Source: Mucilaginibacter celer
GTDB lineage: Bacteria; Bacteroidota; Bacteroidia; Sphingobacteriales; Sphingobacteriaceae
Reading direction: 5' to 3'
DNA: 64,000 bases
NCBI RefSeq assembly: GCF_003576455.2
Contig: NZ_CP032869.1
Span: 6,882,001 to 6,946,000, forward strand
A model generated the notes under the pieces. The model had not been told where the DNA came from. It saw only the letters and a list, made by a program, of their open reading frames with translations, and made no database searches. Below, in pieces: positions 1 to 9,600 of this stretch (within the stretch, counting starts at the first letter, position 1; every line of letters begins with the position of its first letter). The translations under genes and the position numbers were made by a program.

Positions 1-830
1 TGGGCGATTTCCTGGATATCCATAGCTATCCGCCACCTGCAGCGCCTTCGAGCAAAACGCAGATTTTGGCTTGTGGCGAATATGGTGGTATCGGTTATAT
101 CATTCCGGATCATACCTGGAAAACCGGTCCTACTTATATTATGATGGATAACCAAAAAGCGTACACCAACCTGTACGATGAGTTTGCCAACGACCTGGTG
201 ATCTACAAAACCAACGAAGGCCTGAGCGCAGCGGTTTATACCGAAACAACCGATGTGGAAGTGGAACTGAATGGCTTAATGACCTATGATAGGGAAATTG
301 TAAAAGCCCCGGTTGAAACCATCAAAGCCTCGAACGATAAGATCATCCACGGCGAAGCCTATATCCGCGAGGTATTACCGTCATCAAAAAATACTCCACG
401 CACCTGGAAATATACTTTCGATAAACCTGCCGACAGTTGGTTTGGCGAGCAATTCAACGATGCCGCCTGGAAACAGGGTGAGGCTGGTTTCGGCACTAAA
501 GAAACACCAGGCGCGGTTGTTAAAACCGTTTGGGATGGTAAAGATATCTGGATCAGGCAGGAGTTTACGCTGAATGCATCCAACGTAAATAAAGATGAAC
601 TGGTGCTGTCGTTGCATCATGATGATGCCTGCGAGGTTTACATTAACGGCGTTAAAGCTGCTATAAAAGAGGGCTACACATCAGGCTATGCCATTGTGCA
701 AATGACCCCCGAAAGTAAAGCCGCGTTGCGATTGAATGGCAAAAATGTAATTGCTATTCATTGTAACCAAACAGTAGGCGGGCAATATGTTGATGCCGGG
801 ATTTCGGTATTGAGTAAGAATAAGCAGTAA
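1..830 (+). CDS. GH2-family glycoside hydrolase, C-terminal part (5' end outside window)
   Basis: The reading frame is open from the first bases of the window, so the gene starts upstream. The first visible residues are the end of a GH2 TIM barrel. The CGEYGG motif (Glu codon at 78-80) matches the nucleophile segment LGEFGG of the complete GH2 enzyme at 16803-18644, and both proteins share the following stretch around AAVYTETTDVE. Unlike that homologue, this protein continues about 130 residues into a beta-rich C-terminal domain with HHDDACEVYINGVKA, which looks like a galactose-binding-like or PA14-like carbohydrate-binding fold. GH2 enzymes are exo-glycosidases (beta-galactosidase, beta-glucuronidase, beta-mannosidase, some arabinosidases); the visible part does not decide the substrate. 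A terminator follows, so this is the last gene of its operon. Confidence 0.85.
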   Translation, partial: GDFLDIHSYPPPAAPSSKTQILACGEYGGIGYIIPDHTWKTGPTYIMMDNQKAYTNLYDEFANDLVIYKTNEGLSAAVYTETTDVEVELNGLMTYDREIVKAPVETIKASNDKIIHGEAYIREVLPSSKNTPRTWKYTFDKPADSWFGEQFNDAAWKQGEAGFGTKETPGAVVKTVWDGKDIWIRQEFTLNASNVNKDELVLSLHHDDACEVYINGVKAAIKEGYTSGYAIVQMTPESKAALRLNGKNVIAIHCNQTVGGQYVDAGISVLSKNKQ

Positions 831-850
831 TATAAGTTTTGATATTTGAT

Positions 851-888
851 GGAAACGCCGGGCAGCATGCCTGGCGTTTCCATTTTTA
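851..888 (+). terminator. Rho-independent terminator after GH2 gene
   Basis: GGAAACGCC and GGCGTTTCC form a near-perfect stem at 851-881, followed by ATTTTTATC. It lies 20 nt after the GH2 stop codon. Confidence 0.8.
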
Positions 889-906
889 TCGAATACTGGT
901 AATCTG

Positions 907-1115
907 CCGCGGGTTTAGCGATAGCGTAACCCGTGGTGTAAAATCACTTAAGTCTCTGACTTAAGTCACAAAAAAGTAACACCAGATTGGAAGAGCTATT
1001 TGCCATAGTGCGGGCTATCACTAAGTCGGCGGCAGATGGTATGTCGGATTATTGGGGGTTAAGTCAGAGACTTAACCAGTTATTCCCACGGGTTACGCTA
1101 TCGCTAAACCCGCGG
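907..1115. repeat. Long inverted repeat, GTTTAGCGATAGCGTAAC family
   Basis: The arms 907-936 and 1086-1115 are perfect 30-bp inverted copies. A second nested pair, around TTAAGTCTCTGACTTAA (about 947) and its complement (about 1060), lies inside. The core GTTTAGCG-n-AGCGTAAC recurs in the repeat at 26662-26831. No coding potential was seen. The rest of 831-1281 holds two terminators and another repeat family. Confidence 0.85.
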
Positions 1116-1129
1116 TAGCTGTATGGGGT

Positions 1130-1172
1130 AAACAAAAACGGCTCAGGCATTCTGCCTGAGCCGTTTTTGTTT
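1130..1172. terminator. Strong bidirectional terminator
   Basis: The arms 1130-1148 and 1154-1172 are perfectly complementary over 19 bp, with a 5-nt loop. They have A-rich and T-rich ends, so the hairpin works as an intrinsic terminator on both strands. It separates the convergent GH2 gene and FG-GAP lipoprotein gene. Confidence 0.9.
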
Positions 1173-1179
1173 AGTATTT

Positions 1180-1270
1180 CGTCATCCCGAACTTGTTTCG
1201 GGATCCCACGGGACAGGCGGATTTGCATAGCCGCTTAGCATGTGGGATGCTGAAACAAGTTCAGCACGAC
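1180..1270. repeat. Interspersed palindromic repeat, CCGAACTTGTTTCGG family (copy 1)
   Basis: The element starts CGTCATCCCGAACTTG and ends AACAAGTTCAGCACGAC, so the two ends are imperfect inverted copies around a variable centre. A second copy is at 41924-42023. It lies at the 3' end of the FG-GAP gene. Confidence 0.8.
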
Positions 1271-1281
1271 CTGATTGATGT

Positions 1282-4200
1282 TTAATTCCCTTTCCGTTTT
1301 CTCCCATTATAGCTCGTAATAGTCACATCCAACTCGTTCCCATCCAATTCCAATACCCTCGATGATTGGGACAAATAAGTAGAACCGTAATAAAATTCAA
1401 CACGCTTTTTACCGCCATTTTTAAGGTTGATATCAGCATAAAAGTCATCGGGCTTCAGCTTGATATACCGCTTGCCGGAAGGGGTACCGGTACTGCGGAA
1501 CACCTTCAAACTATCCTGGTTTTGTGTTGCGACCAGTAAATCGCCTTTGGCGGATTGTATGCTTGCCAAACCTTTGCCATCACCAGTTACATAAATACCA
1601 CTATTGGCTACGGTTAACCCGGCAAAACCGCCTTTGCCATTGCCTTTCATGTATAATCCCATAAAAGCATCATGACGGCCGGTAAAAGGCTCCATGCCAA
1701 AATCATTACCAACCATTACCAAATCGAGGTTGCCGTCATGGTCAACATCTTTGGCTACCATGCCGTAAACCGGGGCCATTTGGGCATCCTGCGGCAGCGC
1801 GCTGATGCTGAAGGTTCCGTTGCCTTTGCCGGTAATTAAGCTGGTGTTCATATCGGTGGCTTTCAATACCACGGCGCCTTCTCTATCTTTTTCGGCCCAC
1901 AGATCGTTCATGGTAGCGTGGCCGAAACCGCGGTAGCTTGGGTATTTTTTACGGATGGAGATCAACTGGCTGATCAGATCATCGCGGGTATGCATTGGGA
2001 AGGGCTTTTGTGAGCCATCCTCATCCTTCATAAAACAAAAAATCATGGCGTCGAATGATCCGTTTCCGTCGAGATCTTTACCCATAATGGTCATTGGTTG
2101 CTCGAAAGAGGCTTTGTAGTTGGAGTTTTGGCCGAGGTTACCTGCCACATAATCGATATTGCCATCGTTATTAAAATCGCCGGATACGATGCTGTTCCAC
2201 CAGCCCACATGATCGTCAATGCCCGATTTGATCTTGCTGAAGCCATGCCCGTTGTTTTTGTAGAAAGTTATCGGCATCCATTCGCCAACCACCACCAAAT
2301 CGGCTTTGCCATCCTTGTCAAAATCAGACCATAGCGCATCGGTGATCATGCCGCCATGCTCCAGATCAGGGCAAAGCTGGGCGGTTACATCAATAAACTT
2401 GCCGCCATCATTACGCAGCAGGTGGCTAACCGGCGATGATGGATATGAGCCGGAAACAGACCGCGAACCCACAAACAAATCAAGGTCGCCATCGCCATCA
2501 AAATCTGCGGCGCGAACGCATGAGCCGTTATCGTACTCAACCGGTACTGCAGAAAGATCACGGGTAAAATGGCCTTTTTTATCGTTGATGTAAAGCCTGT
2601 CCTGCGCGGTAGTATGCCCTTTCGGAAATTCGTAGCTACCGCTGGCTATATACAGATCGGGGAAGCCATCGCCGTTTGCATCAAACAACAACGCGCCCAT
2701 ATCTTCCTCTTCCTTAAACTCTTCGTGAATAAAACGGTTATTATCCATAGTGAAATGGCCGCCGGCATCCTGCATAAAGAATACGCCTTTGTTGCCTGCC
2801 GATCCTCCAACAAAAAGGTCATCGTAACCATTGCCATCCACGTCGCCAACGGCAATACATGGGCCGTATTGGCTTAGCTTATGAGGGAGGGTAGGCTGAA
2901 TATTATAATCGATGGCATCTTTTTCCTGCTGCACGTATTTAATGCCCGTTGCATTATTGGCAGGCTGAAATGCCGGCGTAATTTTGCCCGGCGCATCGGT
3001 CGGATAATATCCCGCGGCGTTTTTGTATTGCAAGTTAAGCGTTTGGTTTGCTTTTACATTGGTAAGCAACTGCGTTTTGCCATCGGGCCATCTCACCCTT
3101 AATGAATCGACAATTGAAGATGAACCTATGCCGAAATGCCCACGGGCATCATCCGTGCTCATATAGCCACGGCAGGGCTGCTGATCATAAAACTGTTGGT
3201 TGCCTTTGTAATAAATGCGGATTGTAGCACCAATGCCACCCAAATTTTTGACATCGCCTTGCAGGGCAACATCCAGGTAATTATGATCTTTGGCTACCTG
3301 TGTTTTGGTGTTGGCAGTGTTTTCATAAACAAAAGCATCATCATCAATATTGTTGATCACCAGGTCAAGGTCCCCGTCGTTATCCAAATCGGCATAAACG
3401 CCACCTGTAGAGAATGTTGGCTTTACAATGCCCCAATCTTTCGATTGATCTTTGAACATATAACCGCCTGCGTTTTTAAACGCGTAGCTTGATGTTTTTA
3501 CTACCGGGAATGAATCGGCGGCGGCTAATGTTGTATTTTCTTTAACCGTGCGACCCTGATCGTTACTGTAAAGTGCATGATCTAAATCCGTTACATCGCG
3601 CGGGTAGCCGTTGGTGATCATCATATCGCGATAGCCATCGTTGTCAAAATCGGCAACTAAAGGTGTCCAGCTCCAGTCGGTTTGGTAAACGCCGGCCTGG
3701 TAAGCTATTTCACTATATTGCGGGTGACCTGCAGGCGTTTGACCCTGGTTTAACTGCAATACATTGCGGATATACTGATGCTCGTAATTGAATTTTTTAT
3801 TGTTGATATAGGTGATATAGTTATCGCCTACCAGCATGGTTTTTTTGCGCACGTTCTCTTCGGGAAGCATTTCTAAGGATACAAGGTCGGCCTTGCCATC
3901 GTTATTAATATCCACCATATCCGATCCCATAACCGACCAGCCCGTGTGCTTAAAATACTCGCCCGCACGATTGGTAAACGTGCCGTTTTTGTTGTTTACC
4001 CAAAGTACATCGTTAGATATAAAATCGTTACCCACATACACATCCGGCCAGCCATCATTATTTACATCGCAGATAGACACCGAGTTGCCGAAACCTTCTA
4101 TCAAAATACCCGCTTCTTTGGTTACATTGGTAAATGTGTTGTTGCCATTATTGCGGTACAGTCGGTCGTTATTGGTGGCGCTGCCATCCATTAATTTAGG

Positions 4201-4836
4201 GCGATAAGCTACCGGGGTTTCCTTGCCCAAAAAGTTGGTGAGCAGGTACATATCCAGATCGCCATCGTGATCGTAATCAAAAAATACAGCCTGGGTGCTG
4301 TAACCGGTATCCTGAAGGCCATAGGCCGCCGCCGATTCTTTGAAAGTAGGTACACCATCTTTGTTAGTGCCCTGGTTAATATAAAGCAGGTTTTTGCGAT
4401 GCTCTGGGCTGCTTTTAAAGGATGAGCAAACATAAATATCCTGCCAGCCATCATTGTTAATATCCACAACCGATACACCTGCATACCAATCGCCGTTACC
4501 GGCTACACCTGCGGTACCGGTAATATCCTTAAAGGTTAATGAGCCTTTGTTAAGGTACAGTTTATTGGCCACCATGTTACCGGCAAAGTAAACATCGGGC
4601 AGGCCGTCGTGGTTAAAATCGCCAATGCCAACGCCCGCGCCATTGTACAGGTAGGGGTGGTTGAGGATGTTGATGCTATCGCTCTCGGTAATGGTATTTT
4701 TAAAATCGATGCCGGTTTGCGAGGCGTCGAGCAATTTAAAAAGTGTTGGTCCCGATTGTTTTTTTGAACAGCCGAGGCAAAAAATTATTAATAAAAAGGT
4801 AGGTAGTTTAAACTTTAGGGGTAAACTTTTAATCAT
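1282..4836 (-). CDS. FG-GAP/VCBS repeat lipoprotein with ASPIC/UnbV domain (CRTAC1-like)
   Basis: The start is placed at the ATG at 4836 because it gives a lipoprotein signal peptide (MIKSLPLK, hydrophobic run, FCLGC|SKK). The frame stays open to 4962 but that extension has no signal sequence. The mature protein is about 1160 residues of repeated calcium-binding-like motifs such as DFNHDGLPDVYF, DINNDGWQD and DYDHDGDLD, typical of FG-GAP beta-propeller blades. Near the middle is an ASPIC/UnbV segment (GGIGATIRIYY ... GHFGIGSS ... LRVRWPDG). Proteins of this layout are exported or surface-anchored; their ligand is generally unknown. The divergent neighbour is a vanadium-haloperoxidase-like lipoprotein, a pairing I believe recurs in Bacteroidota. 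Function beyond surface binding is inference. Confidence 0.85.
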   Translation of the reverse strand: MIKSLPLKFKLPTFLLIIFCLGCSKKQSGPTLFKLLDASQTGIDFKNTITESDSINILNHPYLYNGAGVGIGDFNHDGLPDVYFAGNMVANKLYLNKGSLTFKDITGTAGVAGNGDWYAGVSVVDINNDGWQDIYVCSSFKSSPEHRKNLLYINQGTNKDGVPTFKESAAAYGLQDTGYSTQAVFFDYDHDGDLDMYLLTNFLGKETPVAYRPKLMDGSATNNDRLYRNNGNNTFTNVTKEAGILIEGFGNSVSICDVNNDGWPDVYVGNDFISNDVLWVNNKNGTFTNRAGEYFKHTGWSVMGSDMVDINNDGKADLVSLEMLPEENVRKKTMLVGDNYITYINNKKFNYEHQYIRNVLQLNQGQTPAGHPQYSEIAYQAGVYQTDWSWTPLVADFDNDGYRDMMITNGYPRDVTDLDHALYSNDQGRTVKENTTLAAADSFPVVKTSSYAFKNAGGYMFKDQSKDWGIVKPTFSTGGVYADLDNDGDLDLVINNIDDDAFVYENTANTKTQVAKDHNYLDVALQGDVKNLGGIGATIRIYYKGNQQFYDQQPCRGYMSTDDARGHFGIGSSSIVDSLRVRWPDGKTQLLTNVKANQTLNLQYKNAAGYYPTDAPGKITPAFQPANNATGIKYVQQEKDAIDYNIQPTLPHKLSQYGPCIAVGDVDGNGYDDLFVGGSAGNKGVFFMQDAGGHFTMDNNRFIHEEFKEEEDMGALLFDANGDGFPDLYIASGSYEFPKGHTTAQDRLYINDKKGHFTRDLSAVPVEYDNGSCVRAADFDGDGDLDLFVGSRSVSGSYPSSPVSHLLRNDGGKFIDVTAQLCPDLEHGGMITDALWSDFDKDGKADLVVVGEWMPITFYKNNGHGFSKIKSGIDDHVGWWNSIVSGDFNNDGNIDYVAGNLGQNSNYKASFEQPMTIMGKDLDGNGSFDAMIFCFMKDEDGSQKPFPMHTRDDLISQLISIRKKYPSYRGFGHATMNDLWAEKDREGAVVLKATDMNTSLITGKGNGTFSISALPQDAQMAPVYGMVAKDVDHDGNLDLVMVGNDFGMEPFTGRHDAFMGLYMKGNGKGGFAGLTVANSGIYVTGDGKGLASIQSAKGDLLVATQNQDSLKVFRSTGTPSGKRYIKLKPDDFYADINLKNGGKKRVEFYYGSTYLSQSSRVLELDGNELDVTITSYNGRKRKGN

Positions 4837-5074
4837 GCAGCAATGGTTATTAATTAGTTGATGGTTTATGCTTTGGTTAAGCTTTAACTTACTGGTTACA
4901 ACGCAATAAGCTACTGTAAAGAAAATGGATTTTGCCATTTTGGCTTCTGCAAATTGTATCAAAAGTTGGTTAAATTGTATCGGCTTATACGTACATCGGC
5001 ATTAACTGTTAGCTTTGAAGCAGAGCCAGTTAAGGCACCCGATTTGACCCGATTAAACCGTTCTGCTCATCAAC

Positions 5075-6397
5075 ATGAAGCGTTTTTACTTTGCAACTAT
5101 GGTTGCGCTCCTTATAGCCTGTTCATCATGCGGCAATAAAACCTGGAAAAAGGCCGCCGAAAACCCCGATTTTATTCATCGCTCCATAAAAGATGTTACC
5201 GATGTGGTAAGGCATGATATTTACTCGCCGCCGGTAGCCAGCCGTATTTATGCTTACATCAGCGTTGCCGCGTACGAAGCCGCGCGAAATGGCGATTCAA
5301 AATACCTATCGCTTGAAGGGCAATTGAAGGGATTGGATTCGGTACCTAAACCAATGGCCGGTAAGCAATACTGCTACACTTTAGCTGCATCGCACGCGGT
5401 ATTGACTGTTGGCAAAATCCTGATTATGAGTGAAGGCCGGATAGAAGGTTTTCACGATAAACTGATGCAGGAGTTTAAGAATACCGGTATGCCGGACAGT
5501 ATTTACCAAAACTCGATAGATTACGGAAAACTCATAGCCGACAGGATCATTAAATGGGCAGGCAAGGATAACTATAAACACACGCGCTCGCTATCCAAAT
5601 ACGATGTACAAACTGATGATGCCAGCTGGAAACCAACCCCACCGGCCTACATGAAAGGTGTTGAACCGCACTGGAACGAAATTCGCCCGTTCCTGCTCGA
5701 TTCTGCACAACAGTTTAAACCTTTACACCCTTTCACCTTCTCCAACATCCCCGGCAGTAATTTTTATAAGCTGGCTATGGAGGTGAGAGACGCGGGTAAA
5801 AACCTTACTGATGATCAAACTACCATAGCCACTTTTTGGGATGATAACCCATTTAAAGTAAATATTAACGGGCACACCATGTTTGCCACTAAAAAGATCT
5901 CACCGGGAGGACACTGGATCAATATCACCGCACTGGCCTGCCGTAAAGCCAAAGCCGACTACATCCGTAGCGCCGAGGCTTACGCCAGTTTAGCGGTGGT
6001 TATTGCCGATAGTTTTATCAATTGCTGGGACGAAAAATACCGCAGCAAAGTGATCCGCCCCGAAACTTACATTAACCAATATATTGAACAAAGCTGGACG
6101 CCCCTGTTGCAAACGCCGCCTTTTCCGGAATATACCAGCGGGCATAGCGTGGTATCGACAGCTTCGGCCGTGGTGTTGAGTAAATTGTTTGGCGAGGAGT
6201 TTGCGTTTGCCGATTCGACGGAGCTGGAGTTTTCTATCCCGGTGCGCAAGTTTGATTCGTTTGAAGCTGCTGCTAAGGAAGCTGCCATCAGCCGGTTTTA
6301 CGGTGGGATTCATTATATGCCGTCCATTACCAATGGGGTGGATGAAGGGGAGAGAATAGGGCAGTTCGCGTTGACTAAACTGCATACCAGGAAATAA
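5075..6397 (+). CDS. Vanadium-dependent haloperoxidase-like / PAP2 superfamily lipoprotein
   Basis: The N-terminus MKRFYFATMVALLIACSSCGNK is a lipoprotein signal. The C-terminal third carries the three PAP2/vanadium haloperoxidase motifs: KVIRP (Lys and Arg of motif 1), EYTSGHS with His357 (motif 2, usually PSGH), and SRFYGGIHY with Arg and His413 (motif 3). The family contains acid phosphatases and vanadate-dependent halide oxidases that share this pocket, and sequence alone does not separate the two. It should act in the periplasm or at the surface, membrane-anchored. It is divergent from the FG-GAP lipoprotein, with 238 bp between start codons, so co-regulation is plausible. Confidence 0.85.
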   Translation: MKRFYFATMVALLIACSSCGNKTWKKAAENPDFIHRSIKDVTDVVRHDIYSPPVASRIYAYISVAAYEAARNGDSKYLSLEGQLKGLDSVPKPMAGKQYCYTLAASHAVLTVGKILIMSEGRIEGFHDKLMQEFKNTGMPDSIYQNSIDYGKLIADRIIKWAGKDNYKHTRSLSKYDVQTDDASWKPTPPAYMKGVEPHWNEIRPFLLDSAQQFKPLHPFTFSNIPGSNFYKLAMEVRDAGKNLTDDQTTIATFWDDNPFKVNINGHTMFATKKISPGGHWINITALACRKAKADYIRSAEAYASLAVVIADSFINCWDEKYRSKVIRPETYINQYIEQSWTPLLQTPPFPEYTSGHSVVSTASAVVLSKLFGEEFAFADSTELEFSIPVRKFDSFEAAAKEAAISRFYGGIHYMPSITNGVDEGERIGQFALTKLHTRK

Positions 6398-6410
6398 ATT
6401 CAATTCGTAA

Positions 6411-6489
6411 GTTTAAGCGTCTACGCTTGAACTTTATGAGCCTTGAGCGTCCACGCTCCAGTTTTTAAATTAAGCGTGGACGCTTGAAC
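6411..6489. repeat. AAGCGT-nnACGCTT palindromic repeat cluster
   Basis: Three related palindromes follow each other: one around AAGCGTCTACGCTT (6411-6432), one around GAGCGTCCACGCTC (6443-6460) and one around AAGCGTGGACGCTT (6471-6489). The same AGCGTCTACGCC core appears at 49509 and 49741. The rest of 6398-6691 shows nothing clear. Confidence 0.7.
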
Positions 6490-6691
6490 CTGCGTCTCTA
6501 CAAAGGAATAATTCTTTTAACCCTGCTGTCATGTCTCCACGACAGCGAGTTTTCCCGTCTTGTTATTCTTGCTGCAAGGTATGCAATCGGGCGTTAAGAC
6601 ACGTCCCTGGGGGATATTGTAAGTAAAGCTGTTCGAAGTCAAAGATTTTGAACAGCTTTACACTGAAGGTCAAACCGGTAATTTAACAATA

Positions 6692-9600
6692 TCAAACCTG
6701 CTTCAACTTACTTCGTTTAGCCTGCTGATACTCAGTTGGCGTGGTGCCAAACTGCTTCAAAAAGTTACGCCCTAAATGCGATTGTGAGCTGTAACCCACC
6801 ATGTTAGCTACCTCATATATTTTATAATCGCCTTCTTCCAGCAACTGCGCGGCAGCTTTTAAACGGGTGATATTGATCAGCTCATTAATAGTTAAGTTGG
6901 AGATAGCTTTTACTTTACGGTAAAGCGTAGGCTTACTCATATTCATGAGGTTAGCTATCTGCTCCACATCCAGCTCGGCGTTTTGGATGTTTTTGTAGAT
7001 CACGCCGTTCAGCTTATCCAAAAAGCTTTCATCAGGCTTTGAATACGCCATCGATTTGATATGCGCCAGCGGCGAACTTGCAAAATGGTCTTTTATTTTA
7101 TTACGATTGATGAGCAGGTTGGCTATCTGCACCTGCAAATGCTCGGGCGAGAACGGTTTCTCGATATAAGCATCGGCACCAACTTCAAGGCCTTCAATTT
7201 TACTTTGCAGGGTATTTTTGGCAGTAAGGAGGATGATAGGCACGTGGCTGTGATCAAAATTGGTTTTGATGATCTTACACAGTTCAAAGCCGTCGATACC
7301 GGGCATCATCACATCACTAATAATCAGCTGAATATTTTCGATATCGATCATATCCAATGCTTCCTGGCCATTATGGGCTTTAAGTACCGAGTATTTATCG
7401 CTCAAATCGTCCGAAATAAAATCCAATATTTCGGGGTTGTCATCCACCAAAAGTATAACTGGTTTCATAAAGTCAATATTCTCCTCTTTATTAATTAGGT
7501 CTGGTTGTTCGTACTCATCGGGTGTGGTTTGAAGGTCGAACTCTTTTTCCTGGTGAACAGGCAAAGTAAGGTTAAATATATTAAAATCGTTGATAGATTT
7601 ATTCAACACCAATAAACCTTTATGCAATTCGGCCAGCGAGCGGGACAGCGAAAGCCCGATCCCCGTGCCAATTTGCTTCTCCGATTCCTTCATCCTGAAA
7701 AACGGCTCGAATATCTTCTCCCGCATTTCATAAGGGATGAGGTGGCCGTTGTTCCGTATTTCGATGGTAAAAGTTACGTCGCTATCCTTTTGATCTTCCA
7801 ATTCAACTTCCACCTCCGAGTTGCCGTACTTAATGGCGTTATTAATCAGGTTGCTCAAAATTTTAGTGAACGCTTCAATGTCTACATAAGCGCAAACACT
7901 TTTTGCCGGATGGATAAAAGTATAATGCAGATTCTTCTGCTCGGCCATGGGTTTAAACCTTACAAAGGTATCGGCTACCAAATCGGTAATATCGGTTTTA
8001 ACAAAGCTGAGACTGAAGCCGTTGGTTTCGGTTTTACGAAAATCAAGCAGCTGGTTGGTTAAATCGAGCAGGCGATTGGTATTCTTCTCCATGATCTTCA
8101 AATTGTTCTGAATCTCCGGAACGTTCTCGGCCTTTTTAATCACCTTTTCCATCGGCCCTTTTATCAGGGTTAAGGGCGTACGGATTTCGTGGGCTACATT
8201 GGTGAAAAACTCAATTTTGGCATTGTATATCTGCTTTTCCTTGTCGTTTTCAAGCATTTCGATAATGCGCCTGTTTTTTTCGCGCGTGCGGCGGTGGTAG
8301 CTCCTCAACAGGTAATAGCCGGTGTACAGAAATAGCAGGCAGTAGGCAATATAGGCCCAAACGCTTTGCCAAAAAGGTGGTGCTATATTTATTTCGAGGG
8401 TGGTTTCGTGTGGTGTCCAGTTGCCGCTGTTGTCGGCGGCTTTTACAATAAAGGTGTAATGGCCCGGCTGCAATTGGGTAAAATAAACCTTGCGGTTGCG
8501 GTTAAGATCTGTCCAGCCTTTATCAAGCCCTTTCATGGTGTATTTATACCGGGTCATTTCGGGCGATGGAAAGCTAAGGGCCGCAAAATCGATACTGAAT
8601 GAGGATTGAAAATAATCGAGGTTAATTTTTTTTGTGCTGATGATGGATTGGCTCAGCAATGAATCGGCCCCTTTAACCAAAATCTCCTTGTTATGCACCT
8701 GGAATCCCGTAATATAAACCGGTGCCACAAAACGGTTTTGTTTAAAATTGGCCGGGTTAAAGCTGATCATCCCTTTTACGCAACCAAAGTACATGGTGCC
8801 ATCATCATCCTTAAAGGATGAGTTGTAATTAAACTGATCGCTAAGCAGGCCGTTTGCCTTGGTATAGGTTTTTATTTGTTCGGTTGCCAGGTTTAAACTC
8901 ACCAGGCCACGGGTAGTGCTGATCCACAGGGTTTTGGTATTATCTTCCATCACCCTGAAAATGTAATTGCTCGGAAAACCGGTATTCAGATCGTAAAATT
9001 TATAGGTATCCTTATCCGGATCATATCGCCACAAACCCAGGCCCTCGGTGGCAAACCAAAGTTTGTGGTTGCTATCTTCAAATATGCCGTTAACGGTGGT
9101 GGTATTCAGCGCATTTTTTACGGGATAACGATAGTTTAGCTTAATACTGGTATTAGTTACCGGATCATAACAGTAAATGCCATCGCGTACGGTACCTACC
9201 CATACTTTGCCGTTATGATCTTCGATGATGGAATAAACAAAATCATAAGGAGGCAGCTTATCAATCAGCGTAAAATCGCGGCTTGCTAAATTATAGCGGT
9301 AAACGCCGCGGGTGGTGCCTATGATAATAAGGCCTTTACGGGTTTGGCAAAAGTTAATGATGAAGTTACTTTTTAAATCGTTGGGGCCCTCGCCGGCCAG
9401 GTAAACGCGCTCAACTTTGCCGGTTTTAATATTCATTACGTCCAGCCCACGTTCAAAAGTGCCGATAAACAGTTCATTGCCCAGCGCCATTATCCCGTGA
9501 ATGTTGGTATTGGAAATGGTTCCTTTACCGGCCGGGAAATAATGTGTCCAGGTTTTCTTATCGGGCGATAGTTTGCTCAGCCCGTTATCTTCGGTACCCA

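Noticed and set aside
2098..4861. Many plus-strand frames of 60-120 codons across the FG-GAP gene
   Set aside because: They are antisense to repeated calcium-loop codons of a clear 1184-residue lipoprotein. They lack starts with leaders and have no recognisable domains.
7061..8602. Plus-strand frames of 145 and 146 codons inside the HTCS gene
   Set aside because: They are antisense to the conserved kinase and receiver motifs, so they are shadow frames.
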